From contig JAAUPE010000046.1 of NCBI GenBank assembly GCA_012034595.1, positions 1 to 46,778 on the forward strand: DNA of 46,778 nt, in the 5' to 3' direction. A model generated the notes under the pieces. It did no database searches, was not told the DNA's origin, and was given only the letters and a program-made list of their open reading frames with translations. The stretch comes from Calothrix sp. CSU_2_0 (GTDB taxonomy: Bacteria > Cyanobacteriota > Cyanobacteriia > Cyanobacteriales > Nostocaceae). Shown here in pieces: positions 9,459-18,794 of this stretch. The position numbers were made by a program, and so were the translations under genes. Within the stretch, counting starts at the first letter, position 1. The number at the start of each line of letters is the position of its first letter.

Positions 9459-9644
9459 ATGACTACGCATTTTATTTCGGCTGAAGTTGATTTACAAGCA
9501 ACTCCAAGTGAGTTACAAAAGGAAATTGAAGCTGAGTTGAAAAAGCAGGGTGAACTTTTACGTTGGGCTGTGACTGCTGTGGATGTTGAAAAGCAGAAAG
9601 CCACAGTTGAAGCTGTGGTGACAAAAAATAGAATTGAATTGTAG
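9459..9644 (+). CDS. Conserved small cyanobacterial protein, function unknown
   Basis: A 61-residue acidic protein (MTTHFISAEVDLQATPSELQ, helix ELQKEIEAELKKQGELLRWA, strand ATVEAVVT). A clear ribosome-binding site (TTAGGAGATA) lies 6-7 bases before the ATG, so it is very likely translated. It looks like a compact alpha/beta domain without cysteines or membrane segments. It follows the ferredoxin gene by 97 bases on the same strand and may share its transcript. The stop codon lies within the first bases of a dispersed repeat, so the extreme C-terminus may vary between strains. Confidence 0.7.
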   Translation: MTTHFISAEVDLQATPSELQKEIEAELKKQGELLRWAVTAVDVEKQKATVEAVVTKNRIEL

Positions 9645-9718
9645 GTTGGGTGTAGGTGAATGATGGTTTTTATTAAAAATGGAATAATCTAATTTTGTAC
9701 CGAAACCCAACATTAATT
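9641..9718. repeat. GTAGGTTGGGT...AACCCAACATT element
   Basis: It begins GTAGGTTGGGTGTAGG and ends AAACCCAACATTAAT; the ends can pair over TTGGGT/ACCCAA. The left end supplies the TAG stop of the preceding gene. Related copies are at 19473, 31094-31268 and 41210. Confidence 0.7.
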
Positions 9719-9824
9719 ATTATTGAGACAATTAAAATTATTTTTTAAATTTAAAAGGTTAAGTTATTTTCTGATCGGAGTTGATAAGCTATTTGCTTAA
9801 TTAAATTTCTCAGAGTATGGAAAA

Positions 9825-10418
9825 ATGGCTTATAGTGATTTTACGTTAAGTAAATTCAAAAAGAATTTTAATATTCAAATTGACGAGCAAGCTGATTTAT
9901 TCGCAAGTATTGAACCTCTAGAAGCAAGTGATAATCTGACAAGTTCTCTTGAAGAAACTACCGAACTTGCTTTAGCTATTAATACAGAGAAAGCACGTTC
10001 GGAAATGATAATTACACCAATTTTATTAGAAATACGACGCAAAAGCAATTATCAAATAAGTTTATTTTCTGGAAATAATTTTGATGTTGATGTTGATAAA
10101 GGATTAAACGGTTACTGCGATTTTATTATTAGTCGCTCTAAAGAACAATTAATCATTAATGCGCCAGTTATGATTATTGTTGAAGCTAAGAATGAAAATA
10201 TCAAGGATGGTTTAGGACAATGTGCTGCTGCTATGTTAGCAGCACAATTATTTAATCAGCAAGAGGGAAATGAGATTAAATCCATTTATGGGGCAATCAC
10301 TACAGGAGATATTTGGAAATTTATGAAGTTGGAAGGTAGTGATTTATTTATCGATTTGAATAATTATTATATTAAGGAAATTGGTAAAATATTGGGGATT
10401 TTATATCAAGCTATTTAG
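9825..10418 (+). CDS. PD-(D/E)XK nuclease-like hypothetical protein
   Basis: A 197-residue soluble protein. The region GYCDFIISRS, then VMIIVEAKNENIKDGLGQCA, has the strand-D, strand-E-x-K and Q pattern of the PD-(D/E)XK fold. The rest (SEMIITPILLEIRR before, IYGAITTGDIWKFMKLEG after) resembles small cyanobacterial proteins related to the N-terminal nuclease domain of type I restriction R subunits. There is no helicase part and no methyltransferase neighbour. It stands alone after a repeat-filled spacer. The gene at 18795-19469 is a distant relative with the same plan. Catalytic activity is not proven by the sequence. Confidence 0.6.
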   Translation: MAYSDFTLSKFKKNFNIQIDEQADLFASIEPLEASDNLTSSLEETTELALAINTEKARSEMIITPILLEIRRKSNYQISLFSGNNFDVDVDKGLNGYCDFIISRSKEQLIINAPVMIIVEAKNENIKDGLGQCAAAMLAAQLFNQQEGNEIKSIYGAITTGDIWKFMKLEGSDLFIDLNNYYIKEIGKILGILYQAI

Positions 10419-10568
10419 TCCAGTTTTGTCAACATTATTTCTGAATATCTACATTATGATAAAAATCGGGAATCAGAATTTATCGTTTTTTCACAAATTC
10501 AGGTAGGATTGGTAGAGTAATCAAAGAGCATTAAATTGATAATTTAAAATGAATAATTCAAAATTTTT

Positions 10569-10589
10569 AGACGACCCATCGGGTCGTCT
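10569..10589. repeat. AGACGACCC-ATC-GGGTCGTCT palindrome (REP-like)
   Basis: A perfect 9-bp stem with a 3-base loop, followed by CTAC, eight bases beyond the icd stop codon. It belongs to the same AGACG...CGTCTCTAC family as 22120-22165 and the array at 44973-45152. It may also serve as the 3' end hairpin of icd. Confidence 0.7.
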
Positions 10590-10596
10590 CTACTAA

Positions 10597-12017
10597 TTAT
10601 TGAAAACTTTTAATTATTGCATCTGCAAATTCCGAACACTTCAACTCTATCACAGGTGGTTCCATCATCCTAGCCAAATCGTAGGTAACTTTGCCTTGCG
10701 CGATCGCATCCCCTAATCCTTTCTTGATTAAGTCGGCAGCTTCTTGCCAACCCATATATTCCAGCATCATCACACCAGAAAGAATCACCGAACCTGGGTT
10801 AATTTTATCCAAACCTGCGTGTTTGGGTGCGGTTCCGTGGGTTGCTTCAAATACTGCACAAACATCCCCAATATTAGCACCTGGTCCCATTCCCAAACCA
10901 CCGACAATGGCAGCAGCAGCGTCAGATAAATAATCCCCGTTCAAGTTCATTGTTGCCAAAATCGAATACTCATCTGGACGGGTTTGAATTTGCTGGAAAA
11001 TACTATCGGCAATGCGATCGTTAACCATGATTTTATCTTTCCATTTTCCCTCACCGTGACTTGTCCAAATTTGATTAAGAACTGTTTCCACTTCCTTGAC
11101 AATTTGCTCTTTCTTATCTTCAGTCAAAGAATCAAACCCAGGTTCAATCTTTCGCGCATTATCTTCAGCAGAAATACGAGGATTTTTTCTTTATTTTCTA
11201 AAATCCATGATTCCCGTTCGGTGACACATTCGTGACGAAATTCGCTCGTCACCAGTTCGTAACCCCAATCGCGAAAGGCACCTTCGGTATACTTCATAAT
11301 GTTACCTTTATGCACCAAAGTCACCATTTGCTTCGCTTTTGGTAAAGTCAAAGCATGTTTCATTGCCCGACGAACCAGACGTTGCGAACCTGTTTTACTA
11401 ATCGGTTTAATCCCAATCCCAGCATCGAGGGGAATCTGTTTTTTACCATGTTCGGGAGTTGCGGGAATTAATTCTTCATTCAGGAATTTAATTAATTTAG
11501 TGCCGATTTCGCTACCTGCTTTCCACTCAATCCCCACATAAATATCTTCAGTATTCTCGCGATAAACAATCACATCGAGCTTTTCCGGTGATTTATGCGG
11601 GGAAGGGGTTCCAGGGTAGTAGCGACAGGGACGCACGCAAGCGTAGAGGTTAAATATTTGACGCAGTGCCACATTTAAAGAACGAATCCCACCACCAACA
11701 GGTGTGGTCAGTGGTCCTTTGATTGCGATACCATATTCTGCGATCGCAGTTAGGGTATCCTGGGGTAAATACTGATATGTCCCGTATAAATCACAAGCTT
11801 CATCTCCAGCATAAACCTTGAACCAGCTTATCTTTCGCTGTCCTTTGTACGCAGTTTCGATGGCTGCATCTAATACTTTCTCTGTGGCAGGCCAGATATC
11901 AATTCCTGTACCATCTCCCCGAATAAACGGAATAATTGGGTTATTGGGAACAATCGGTTCACCGTTTTTAAAGGTAATTTTTTCTCCCGTTGTGGGGGGA
12001 TTAATTTTTTCGTACAT
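10597..12017 (-). CDS. icd: NADP-dependent isocitrate dehydrogenase, frame interrupted once
   Basis: Icd oxidatively decarboxylates isocitrate to 2-oxoglutarate with NADP. The N-terminal frame (start 12017, AGGAGAG upstream) carries [16 protein letters not shown], the substrate serine region [11 protein letters not shown], and [16 protein letters not shown]. The C-terminal frame (10597-11127) carries [20 protein letters not shown] and [18 protein letters not shown], with the NADP-binding region. Together they give a full-length enzyme of about 473 residues. Between them the reading shifts near 11183-11190: one A added to the A6 run restores [20 protein letters not shown] and joins the frames without loss. 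Icd is needed to make glutamate precursors, so a real knockout is unlikely and a homopolymer sequencing error is the simplest reading. I found no clear NtcA box upstream. Confidence 0.95.
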
Positions 12018-12460
12018 CTAAAACACTCTCCTGATATCTTTGCCGCAACACAATATTTTCCCAGGTTACTAGTACTTCGCAACAGATACTTCCAGTAACT
12101 TTGAATTAGCAACCAGATTATAATTATCGCAAAACCTAATTATCGCAAAACCTCTGACTCGAATCTGTATGCAAAAAGCTTAGTAAGGTTGCCCATTTAA
12201 TCCCTCTACCCTTTTTAAGGGGGATAATTCCAAGATATCAATGGAAATCAGACTTGTGTACATGCCATAGTCAGGAAACGCTGTGAAGTCAATTACCAAT
12301 TTCCCTCATGCCCAACTTCCGCTATAATTTTTGTAGATAATTTTAAGCATATATTTTTAAGCATATATCTAGAATTTATTTACACACCACATGCAAATAC
12401 TAAAACAAAACACTAAAACCAAACACTTGAATTAGGTGAGGTTGATATCTCTCCACTGCC
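12018..12460. other. Intergenic region between divergent icd and the sensor kinase
   Basis: No gene seen. It contains two short direct duplications (CTAATTATCGCAAAAC near 12121-12151 and TTTTAAGCATATAT near 12340-12369) and a CCCTTTTTAAGGG inverted repeat near 12210. Promoters of both genes must lie here, but I cannot place them with confidence. Confidence 0.5.
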
Positions 12461-14116
12461 ATGCTGAATACTCGCACACTTCTGATTGTTGATGATTGCG
12501 CGGAAGATAGAAAAATCTATCGTCGATACCTTTTAAGAGACACTCACTTTGCTTACGAAATTGTGGATGCAGATTCGGCAGAAACTGGACTTTCACTGTG
12601 GCAGCAGATGCAGTTTGATGCGATATTGCTTGATTTTTGCTTGCCGGATATGAGCGGTTTTGAGTTTTTGGAACGATTACACAATCACAACTCTAAAAAT
12701 CAATTTGATACTCATAGTTCAGTTATTATGCTGACAGGACGCGGTGATGAGAAACTTGCCGTACAAGCGATGAAAAAGGGCATTCAGGATTATTTAGTCA
12801 AACAGAATTTAAAACCCGATGTATTACAATTAGCGGTTCGCAATGCAATAAAACAATCTTGTTTACAAGCACAATTGAGTAAAAAAAACAGACGACAGCG
12901 ATTAATTGCCACAACAGCATTGCGGATTCGGGAATCATTAGACTTAGAGCAGATTTTGCATACAGCAGTGGCAGAAGTGCAGCAGTTGCTCAAATGCGAT
13001 CGCGTGGTTTTATATCAGTTTGCCTTAGATGTAGCAGGTGAGAAAATATTCCAATCGATAGAAACCAATACAGCAGAATACAAATCACTCTTAAATAGTT
13101 ACGATATCCAAGCAGTGGGAGAAAATCACCATTGGCAATGTCAGGGGGCAATTTGCAACATCTATGCAGCAGGTTTGAACCAAACTCCCAATCTGAATGA
13201 AGTATTTGATGCCGAAGCCAATCTCATAGTACCAATTCATCTCAGTCACGATGGCAGATTGTGGGGATTATTAGTTGCTAATCAATGTCCAAAAATAAAC
13301 CACAAAGAAAAAATCTGGCAACCTGACGAAGTAGAAATCCTCAACGAAGTTTCAGTACAACTTGCGATCGCAATTCAACAAGCAGAATTACTCGCACAAA
13401 CAACCGCATCCCTAGCGAAAGAAAAGCAACTTAATGAATTTAAATCCCAATTTATAGCTACAGTTTCCCACGAATATCGCACACCTCTAGCGTCGATTTT
13501 AGCTGCTGCATCAACCCTCAAACAGCATAGCGATAAATTAGATAATTCCAAACAGCAAAGATTTTTAGAAATGATTGAAGAGAAAACCAGACATTTATCA
13601 AAGCTTGTCGATGAGATATTACTAGTCAACCAAATGGAACTTGAAAAAACCAAGTTTAAACCGATTCCCCTCGACTTACTGCAATTTTTTTCCGAACTGA
13701 TGGAACAGCAACGTCTCACATCTGACGACAAACACGAATTAACCTTTAAAATCAACGGTAACTGTCAAAACTTTTGGGGAGACAAAGGATTATTACGACA
13801 AATTTTTACCAATCTCATCTCCAATGCAATCAAGTATTCCCCAGATGGTGGTGATATCGAATTTCACCTCACTGGCAAAGAAACCGAAATTACCTTTTCA
13901 ATTCAAGACAATGGTATTGGTATCCCCAGCAAAGAGCAAAAAAACTTATTCCAATCCTTCAGTCGTGCTAGTAACGTTGACACCATTCCCGGTACTGGTT
14001 TAGGACTTGCGATCGCAAAATCCTGCGTCGAGTTACATGGTGGTCATATTACACTTGATAGTCGCATTAGACAAGGCACCAAAGTAACTGTAACTTTACC
14101 GAAAAAGCAGAATTAA
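12461..14116 (+). CDS. Hybrid sensor: receiver - phytochrome-type GAF - histidine kinase
   Basis: A 551-residue cytoplasmic signalling protein with no membrane segment. The receiver domain is at 1-125 (phospho-acceptor Asp58 in LLDFCLPD, DD at 11-12, K117 region). The GAF domain is at about 151-310. The kinase has its H-box SHEYRTPLAS with His337, N-box NLISNAIKYS at 451-460, G1 DNGIGI at 483-488 and G2 GTGLGLAI at 511-518. The GAF sequence ICNIYAAGL...ANLIVPIHLS...LWGLLVANQC is of the cyanobacteriochrome/phytochrome kind, but where those proteins carry the bilin-binding Cys-His, this one reads TP (AGLNQTPNLNEVF). A covalent bilin at the usual position is therefore unlikely. A receiver at the N-terminus suggests input from another kinase. 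Target unknown. Confidence 0.92.
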   Translation: MLNTRTLLIVDDCAEDRKIYRRYLLRDTHFAYEIVDADSAETGLSLWQQMQFDAILLDFCLPDMSGFEFLERLHNHNSKNQFDTHSSVIMLTGRGDEKLAVQAMKKGIQDYLVKQNLKPDVLQLAVRNAIKQSCLQAQLSKKNRRQRLIATTALRIRESLDLEQILHTAVAEVQQLLKCDRVVLYQFALDVAGEKIFQSIETNTAEYKSLLNSYDIQAVGENHHWQCQGAICNIYAAGLNQTPNLNEVFDAEANLIVPIHLSHDGRLWGLLVANQCPKINHKEKIWQPDEVEILNEVSVQLAIAIQQAELLAQTTASLAKEKQLNEFKSQFIATVSHEYRTPLASILAAASTLKQHSDKLDNSKQQRFLEMIEEKTRHLSKLVDEILLVNQMELEKTKFKPIPLDLLQFFSELMEQQRLTSDDKHELTFKINGNCQNFWGDKGLLRQIFTNLISNAIKYSPDGGDIEFHLTGKETEITFSIQDNGIGIPSKEQKNLFQSFSRASNVDTIPGTGLGLAIAKSCVELHGGHITLDSRIRQGTKVTVTLPKKQN

Positions 14117-14120
14117 GAAT

Positions 14121-14218
14121 TTGGGAATTGGGCATTGGGCATTGGGCATTGGGCATTGGGGAGCAACTTGCGTGCGGGGGTTCCCCCCGTTGAGCAAAGT
14201 TGCGTCATTGGGCATTGG
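14121..14218. repeat. Heptamer tandem repeat (TTGGGCA) with palindromic insert
   Basis: Five near-perfect tandem copies of a 7-base unit (ATTGGGC) occupy 14121-14160, directly after the kinase gene. A GGGGGTTCCCCCC palindrome and two more copies of the heptamer follow. This is the STRR class of heterocyst-formers' genomes. Confidence 0.8.
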
Positions 14219-14322
14219 ATAAGGGGAATTAAAAAATAAATTTTGCTGATTAATTAAGTGTTTCACATTGAACCCAAAATATTGTGGAAATCCAATAAAA
14301 AACCCACCTACCAATAATCTTT

Positions 14323-14369
14323 TATTCCCTATTCCCAATCCCCAATCCCCTATTCCCTATCCCCTATTT
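14323..14369. repeat. Heptamer repeat, opposite orientation
   Basis: Copies of CCCTATT / CCCAATC run into the end of the LabA-like gene (stop at 14364). They are complementary in style to the copies at 14121-14218, so a transcript spanning both could fold back. Confidence 0.65.
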
Positions 14370-15113
14370 TTGAATTTCTTCACGAATTTCGTCTAAATCG
14401 GTGTAACAATCAGCCACATCAATCAGAGTCTCGCTAGTCATCGAACCCAAGCTGACAACCTCAACCTGTACACCTTGATATGCGATCGCATTTACAGCAT
14501 AAGCTAAATCACCATCGCCACTTAATAAAATTAAAGTGTCACAGTACCTCGCTAAAGTCAGCATATCTACGGTAATTTCCACATCCATATTAGCTTTCTT
14601 AGAACCATCGGGAAGATAGGCTAAATCCTTAGTAAATACCCGATAACCATTGCGACGCATCCATAATAAAAAGCCCTGCTGCTTTTCATTCCCATTATCT
14701 ACAGGAGTATAAAAATATGCTCTTAATAACTGTCGCCCCTTTGTGAGAGAGCGTAATAATTTGGTATAATCTATCTCCAAATTTAAGTGCATCGCCGCAT
14801 AAAAAAGATTGGCTCCATCAATAAAAATCGCAACCCTCTCCTCGTTTTCCGAGCTTGCGGCGTTTCTGGAGTTACGTTTCTCTCTTTTTCCCACAGCCGG
14901 GAAACTATCTTGAGAGCCTAGTTCCATTAGTTTAGGCGTAATTTGATGCTCCATAGGAACTGAATAGCGTTTGTTCGCAATAAATGGCTCATTATTAATA
15001 ATATCTGCATTTCTTTTTTCTTCAATACCCCCAATGTGGGATTCCTCAAGCGCTGGTTCCGTAGCTAATTTTGGACGCTGTTTATGGTGTCGAGGCTGTG
15101 GAAGTAACTGCAT
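14364..15113 (-). CDS. NYN-domain protein, LabA/DUF88 family
   Basis: A 249-residue protein with a poorly conserved, charged N-terminal extension (1-90) and a NYN (PIN-like ribonuclease) domain from about 92. The acidic metal-binding residues of the fold are present: Asp99 in VAIFIDGANLFYAA, Asp177 in KKANMDVEITVDML, and Asp200/202 in LLSGDGDLAYAV. LabA in Synechococcus takes part in circadian feedback on gene expression, and most cyanobacteria have several paralogues, so a clock role here is only possible. The start has AGGAG about 11 bases upstream and a TATAAT just before that. The C-terminus runs into a heptamer repeat. Confidence 0.9.
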   Translation of the reverse strand: MQLLPQPRHHKQRPKLATEPALEESHIGGIEEKRNADIINNEPFIANKRYSVPMEHQITPKLMELGSQDSFPAVGKREKRNSRNAASSENEERVAIFIDGANLFYAAMHLNLEIDYTKLLRSLTKGRQLLRAYFYTPVDNGNEKQQGFLLWMRRNGYRVFTKDLAYLPDGSKKANMDVEITVDMLTLARYCDTLILLSGDGDLAYAVNAIAYQGVQVEVVSLGSMTSETLIDVADCYTDLDEIREEIQK

Positions 15114-15135
15114 TTACAAATATGCTCCTGGGCGC

Positions 15136-15141
15136 ATTATA
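15136..15141 (-). promoter_or_regulatory. Likely -10 box of the LabA-like gene
   Basis: A perfect TATAAT on the minus strand 23 bases before the ATG, with AGGAG between. The predicted leader is only about 15 bases. No convincing -35 hexamer is visible upstream in the A-rich stretch. Confidence 0.5.
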
Positions 15142-16482
15142 ATCTTTTTTTTCTAAAACAAGCCGAAAATATAGGGTCTTGAATAATTCTAAGTATCTAA
15201 CACTAAACCTCACAAAGCTAGTTTAATCATCCAACCCATTTAACCCATTTAAGCCAAAAAATATCAAGAATCCTCAATACCTCACATTTTTACCGCGATT
15301 AAAAATTAATATTTTATTTATTTTTACTATTCGTGTGACTTTCGGACTGTAACTAAACAGTAAAATATCTAAAATTTTAATTATTCTACGGAAAAAATAT
15401 TATTTGTTATTGCTCGACTAACTACCAGCAAAGATTTTGACTAAAATATTCGGACTATTTAGGTTGAAGTATCAAACAAATATATCAAGCTAAAAGCTTG
15501 ATACTAGCAGAGTCATTGGAATATATATCATTATAAAAACTGTAAGTCATTAAATTTTATATTTTCTTAATATTGCTTTCATCAAAGAAAGAAATGACCC
15601 ATAATTACTTATCTGCAAGGCTTTTAGCTAAAATCAATAATTACTAATTGGGGACTTGCAAATACAAAATAGGGGCGAGAGAACCCCCGCCCTTATGAAT
15701 GGTATAATTTGATAACTCATAAATTGTAAGTATGGCAGCAAATCTACATTGCAGCACAAATACCCATTATAATAAATACCTGTATTGGTCAAGTAAGATA
15801 AATCAAATCCAAGTAACATGTCACTTTCAAGCGTAGAGGTGATATTATTCGGATAATGGCAATTGTAGTGGCAGACTGTGTAGTGGCAAACTGTTAGTAA
15901 CCACCCACAAGCACAAGAAAGCGAGCCAGAGTTGCTCCTGGTTAATCCCAAAAAATATTGATTCAAAAAACCAACTGTAAAGCATGAATAAGTATTGGGG
16001 ATTGGCTAAAAGCTATTTCCCCAAACATCGGAGCAATCCAAATTTAATGTCCCTACAATTAATCATGCAGAATTAAGAACACAAAATACAGCGCAGAATA
16101 CATCTAAGATGGATTCTCAACATCAAAGCTTAGTTGATTTAGCTTTGCTGTATTAGCTTCTGAGAAACTGCTTTCAGGACATTGATTAGAGTGATTTATC
16201 TCGAAATTTAGCTAGATTGACGCTGTTTGAGTAACTTTAGACTGTTGTCTATTTGGGTGATTGGCTTTTGTTCGTGCAAATAAAGCAAGGATTGAGAACC
16301 TGCAAGAAATATAAATCCCTTTCAGTAAATACAGAGTAAATACTGTTATTTGCAAAGTCTTAATTATGCTCTAAAACGCTAAGTGCTGTAATTAATATAC
16401 GAGTATTGACTGCTTTGCTAGTAAATATTGTACTTTTACTACAAGATATTAGCCGTGTTACTTAGAGTAGGCACAAGACTTT
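15142..16482. other. 1.3 kb region without a convincing gene, downstream of patX
   Basis: AT-rich. I see a 9-bp hairpin TATCAAGCT/AGCTTGATA at 15483-15503, an AGGGGCG/CGCCCTT inverted repeat near 15671-15695, a 15-base duplication GTAGTGGCA(G/A)ACTGT near 15869-15897, and a CAAAGCT/AGCTTTG hairpin at 16124-16147. The only open frame of any length (15634-15966, minus) has an unlikely composition. The region could be a long 3' tail of patX or hold an unlisted small RNA. Confidence 0.4.
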
Positions 16483-16704
16483 TTAAACTAAGTAATCACT
16501 GGAAAACGAATATTCCATTAGTTCGCGGCGACCGCTACCACGGTGAGGAATTGGCTGTTCTGGTTTTTTACGGTTCTTGCCTGACTTGGCTTTAGAAGCC
16601 ATTGTCTGAGGTGTTTCACTGGATGATGGTGATAGATTTTGGTCGTTAACGGTTAAGGAACCGAGGAAGAATGTTGTGATTAAAAGTGATATAGCAACAC
16701 GCAT
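16483..16704 (-). CDS. patX: PatX-like heterocyst inhibitor precursor with RGSGR pentapeptide
   Basis: A 73-residue protein with a secretion signal (MRVAISLLITTFFLGSLTV), a polar serine- and lysine-rich linker, and near the C-terminus PIPHRGSGRRELMEY with RGSGR at residues 55-59. RGSGR is the peptide by which PatS and HetN inhibit HetR, the master regulator of heterocyst formation. PatX is the widespread family that joins a signal peptide to a C-terminal HRGSGR. PatS is much shorter and lacks the signal, and HetN is a large reductase, so PatX fits best. The product is expected to be exported and processed to a diffusible inhibitor. A TCCGGG element lies 57 bases upstream of the ATG. A GGAGAG is about 21 bases before the ATG, rather far for a ribosome-binding site. 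Confidence 0.82.
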   Translation of the reverse strand: MRVAISLLITTFFLGSLTVNDQNLSPSSSETPQTMASKAKSGKNRKKPEQPIPHRGSGRRELMEYSFSSDYLV

Positions 16705-16760
16705 AGCAGATGTTAGTTTTAGAACTCTCCATCAATTACTACTTAGTTACCTTTACTGCA

Positions 16761-16766
16761 CCCGGA
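16761..16766 (-). promoter_or_regulatory. TCCGG(G) element, possible DIF-type -35 box of patX
   Basis: On the minus strand TCCGGG is followed after about 17-20 bases by TAACTA/TAGTAAT, which could act as a -10. DIF1-type promoters of heterocyst-differentiation genes carry TCCGGA near -35; this site differs in the last base. Its position upstream of an RGSGR gene makes it notable, but a single hexamer is weak evidence. Confidence 0.4.
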
Positions 16767-16812
16767 CGTTTTCTAGAAAAAAGTATTGTTTTTTACTCAA
16801 AAATAAACTAGC

Positions 16813-18596
16813 TTACACTTCTATATGTTCTACTATTAACCAGTTTCCTGCGGGATTATAACTGCCCCAAAGCTTTAGCAATTTGCCATTACTGATTGTT
16901 TGGAGTGTAGAATTTATGTGCGATCGCAAAGTGACCAGATGCCAAGTCTGTCCTTGATATTCAGAAGGAGTTACAACCCTAAATCCGTATTCCTGCTGAC
17001 TAAGAAACTCAAATGTACCCACAAATGGCTCTTTTTGCGTAATATTACTAGTGAACTGGGTTCGTATAAATACTGGTCATTCTCTGGGGAGGTACAATAA
17101 CCGCTTGCTGGATAGTCAGAAAGGTTATCTAAGTAATACTTTTGCCAATGTAACCAATCGGGATGACTTAACTGTAAATTAAAAAGTGGCGTAATCGCTG
17201 TGGGTATATGTGAATTTTCTAATAAGATGTTTTGTAATTTTCTTACGCTTAAATGCCGAGGCTGTATATTATCAATCACACACAATGCAGCTGCCATACC
17301 CACAGCTTGACCGATACCCAGGACGACAGGTTGCAGTCGAGTAGCACCATTTGCGATATGGGATACTGATATATTTTTTTCGCAGGCTAAAAAACCGTTG
17401 ATATTTGCAGGAACTAAACTGGTGTAGGGAATAGTAAAAGGAGTACCTGTCCAACGTCCACCCCAGCGAATTGATTTTGGTTGTAAGGTAAACTTGACAT
17501 CAGGATAATGATGGTCATTCGCGTAATTGCCAATTGCGATCGCATCTGGGTGTAAAGGTGCAACATTTCCTCCAGCTATGGGTAAAATGTCTTGTTCACA
17601 TACCGTTGTTAAACCGATTAAACGACGACTTTCGCGAAAGTAGGGATGGAGAGCAAAGGAAGAGGAGGGAAGCGGGAGAGTGGGAGAGTGGGGGAAAACA
17701 TCTTCAGCTAAACCGTAGCGACGACCTAATTTTGATTGGATGAAATGGGCAAAATTTTGGCTGTGACAAAAGCATTCTTGCAAAAATTCTTGACGTTTGG
17801 CTGCCGACTCGATTAATCTACCAACATTTTCACCCCAATCATTGCCTTTAAGAGGCCAGTTCATCATAAAACGATTTCCCGGCAAGCGTCCATAATTCAT
17901 GAACTTCTCAGCCCCATAGCCATCCCAAGCACCAATGAATCGTGATTCATCATAGTTTGGAGCAGGGGGAATTTCTGGTGCGATCGCTTCCCCAAAATCC
18001 TGCATAACCACAACCCAAGTAGGAGATTGGACGGGATATCTCTGCGTGAGCGCATTAAATTCAATAGGTGCGCTAGGTTCCCCAAATTCTGATTGTAATT
18101 CCCAACCCCAGCGATGGGGAATATCTCCTAATGCTAATAAATCTCCTAATTCTGTCCCATCGATGGTAATCTTGGCTTTGACGGTGAAATCTGTAAACAT
18201 GACACCCGTGATACAATTACCTTCGCGTAACACTTTTTCGGGAACGTAACCGTGAATCCATTGTAAGTTCGGTAATTGGTTGACCCAATCCGCAAAAATC
18301 TCCGCTCCAATGCGGGGTTCGTAGCTAAAAAAGCTTACCCAACTATTATCTAAACCACCAGGTTGACGCTGTTCCAATTCCCGCAAAAATTCACCCCACA
18401 TTCCCGTTTGCCAAGCTGCGAGTTCATTACCATCGGGTACGGGAACACCTGCGGAGGTTAACATTCCCCCCAACCAGGGGAATTCGCTGACTAAGATTAC
18501 ATTTATACCTCGTCGTGCCGCTTGGATAGCTGCTGCACTTCCTCCAACTCCACCTCCGACAACGAGGACATCTGTAGTATAGATTTTATGGTTCAT
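16813..18596 (-). CDS. FAD-dependent oxidoreductase, C-terminus separated by a frameshift
   Basis: The flavoprotein has the dinucleotide-binding signature DVLVVGGGVGGSAAAIQAA right after the start and the PF12831-type pattern (GGMLTSAGVP, TIDGTELGDLLALG, ACEKNISVSHIANGATRLQP). The start MNHKIYTTD at 18596 is preferred over an upstream frame opening at 18662 because the fold begins there. The frame closes at 16971 in unrelated sequence (VILRKKSHLWVHLSFL), while the next frame continues from QFTSNITQKEPFVGTFEFL to a stop at 16813. One extra C in the CCC near 17063 joins them into about 593 residues. A low-complexity insertion encoded by a heptamer repeat lies around PHSPTLPLPSSS. The substrate is unknown. 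patX follows 108 bases downstream on the same strand. Confidence 0.85.
17671..17696. repeat. Heptamer repeat inside the FAD oxidoreductase gene
   Basis: AGTGGGAGAGTGGGG-type heptamers, like those found between genes, lie inside the coding sequence in frame. They encode a proline/serine-rich stretch between the LAEDVF and ALHPYFRESR segments. Confidence 0.6.
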
Positions 18597-18794
18597 GGTT
18601 TCTGGTTCAATATCGTGCGATCGCTTCGGTGATATTGTGCCAGGGTAGTTGCTGGGATACAAGGTATTGGGGGAACTATAAATATTGCAACCAATTTTAG
18701 AAGTTCGCGATCGCTACGTTACGCTGAATTTAGCGATCGATTTTCGATTATCTGCGATCGCTACATGGGATATTAAATAAGGATATAAAAAAAT

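Noticed and set aside
10597-12017. Programmed frameshifting in icd
   Set aside because: The shift is a plain missing A in a short run; I see no pause structure or slippery heptamer needed for recoding, and other genes show the same type of break.
12018-12460. NtcA site (GTA-N8-TAC) upstream of icd
   Set aside because: Icd is often under NtcA control, but no stretch here fits the spacing; the closest has 12 bases between the half-sites.
15634-15966. A 110-codon cysteine-rich open frame on the minus strand
   Set aside because: No family resemblance, no ribosome-binding site, and the Cys/His/Tyr-rich part comes from a local DNA duplication (GTAGTGGCA units).
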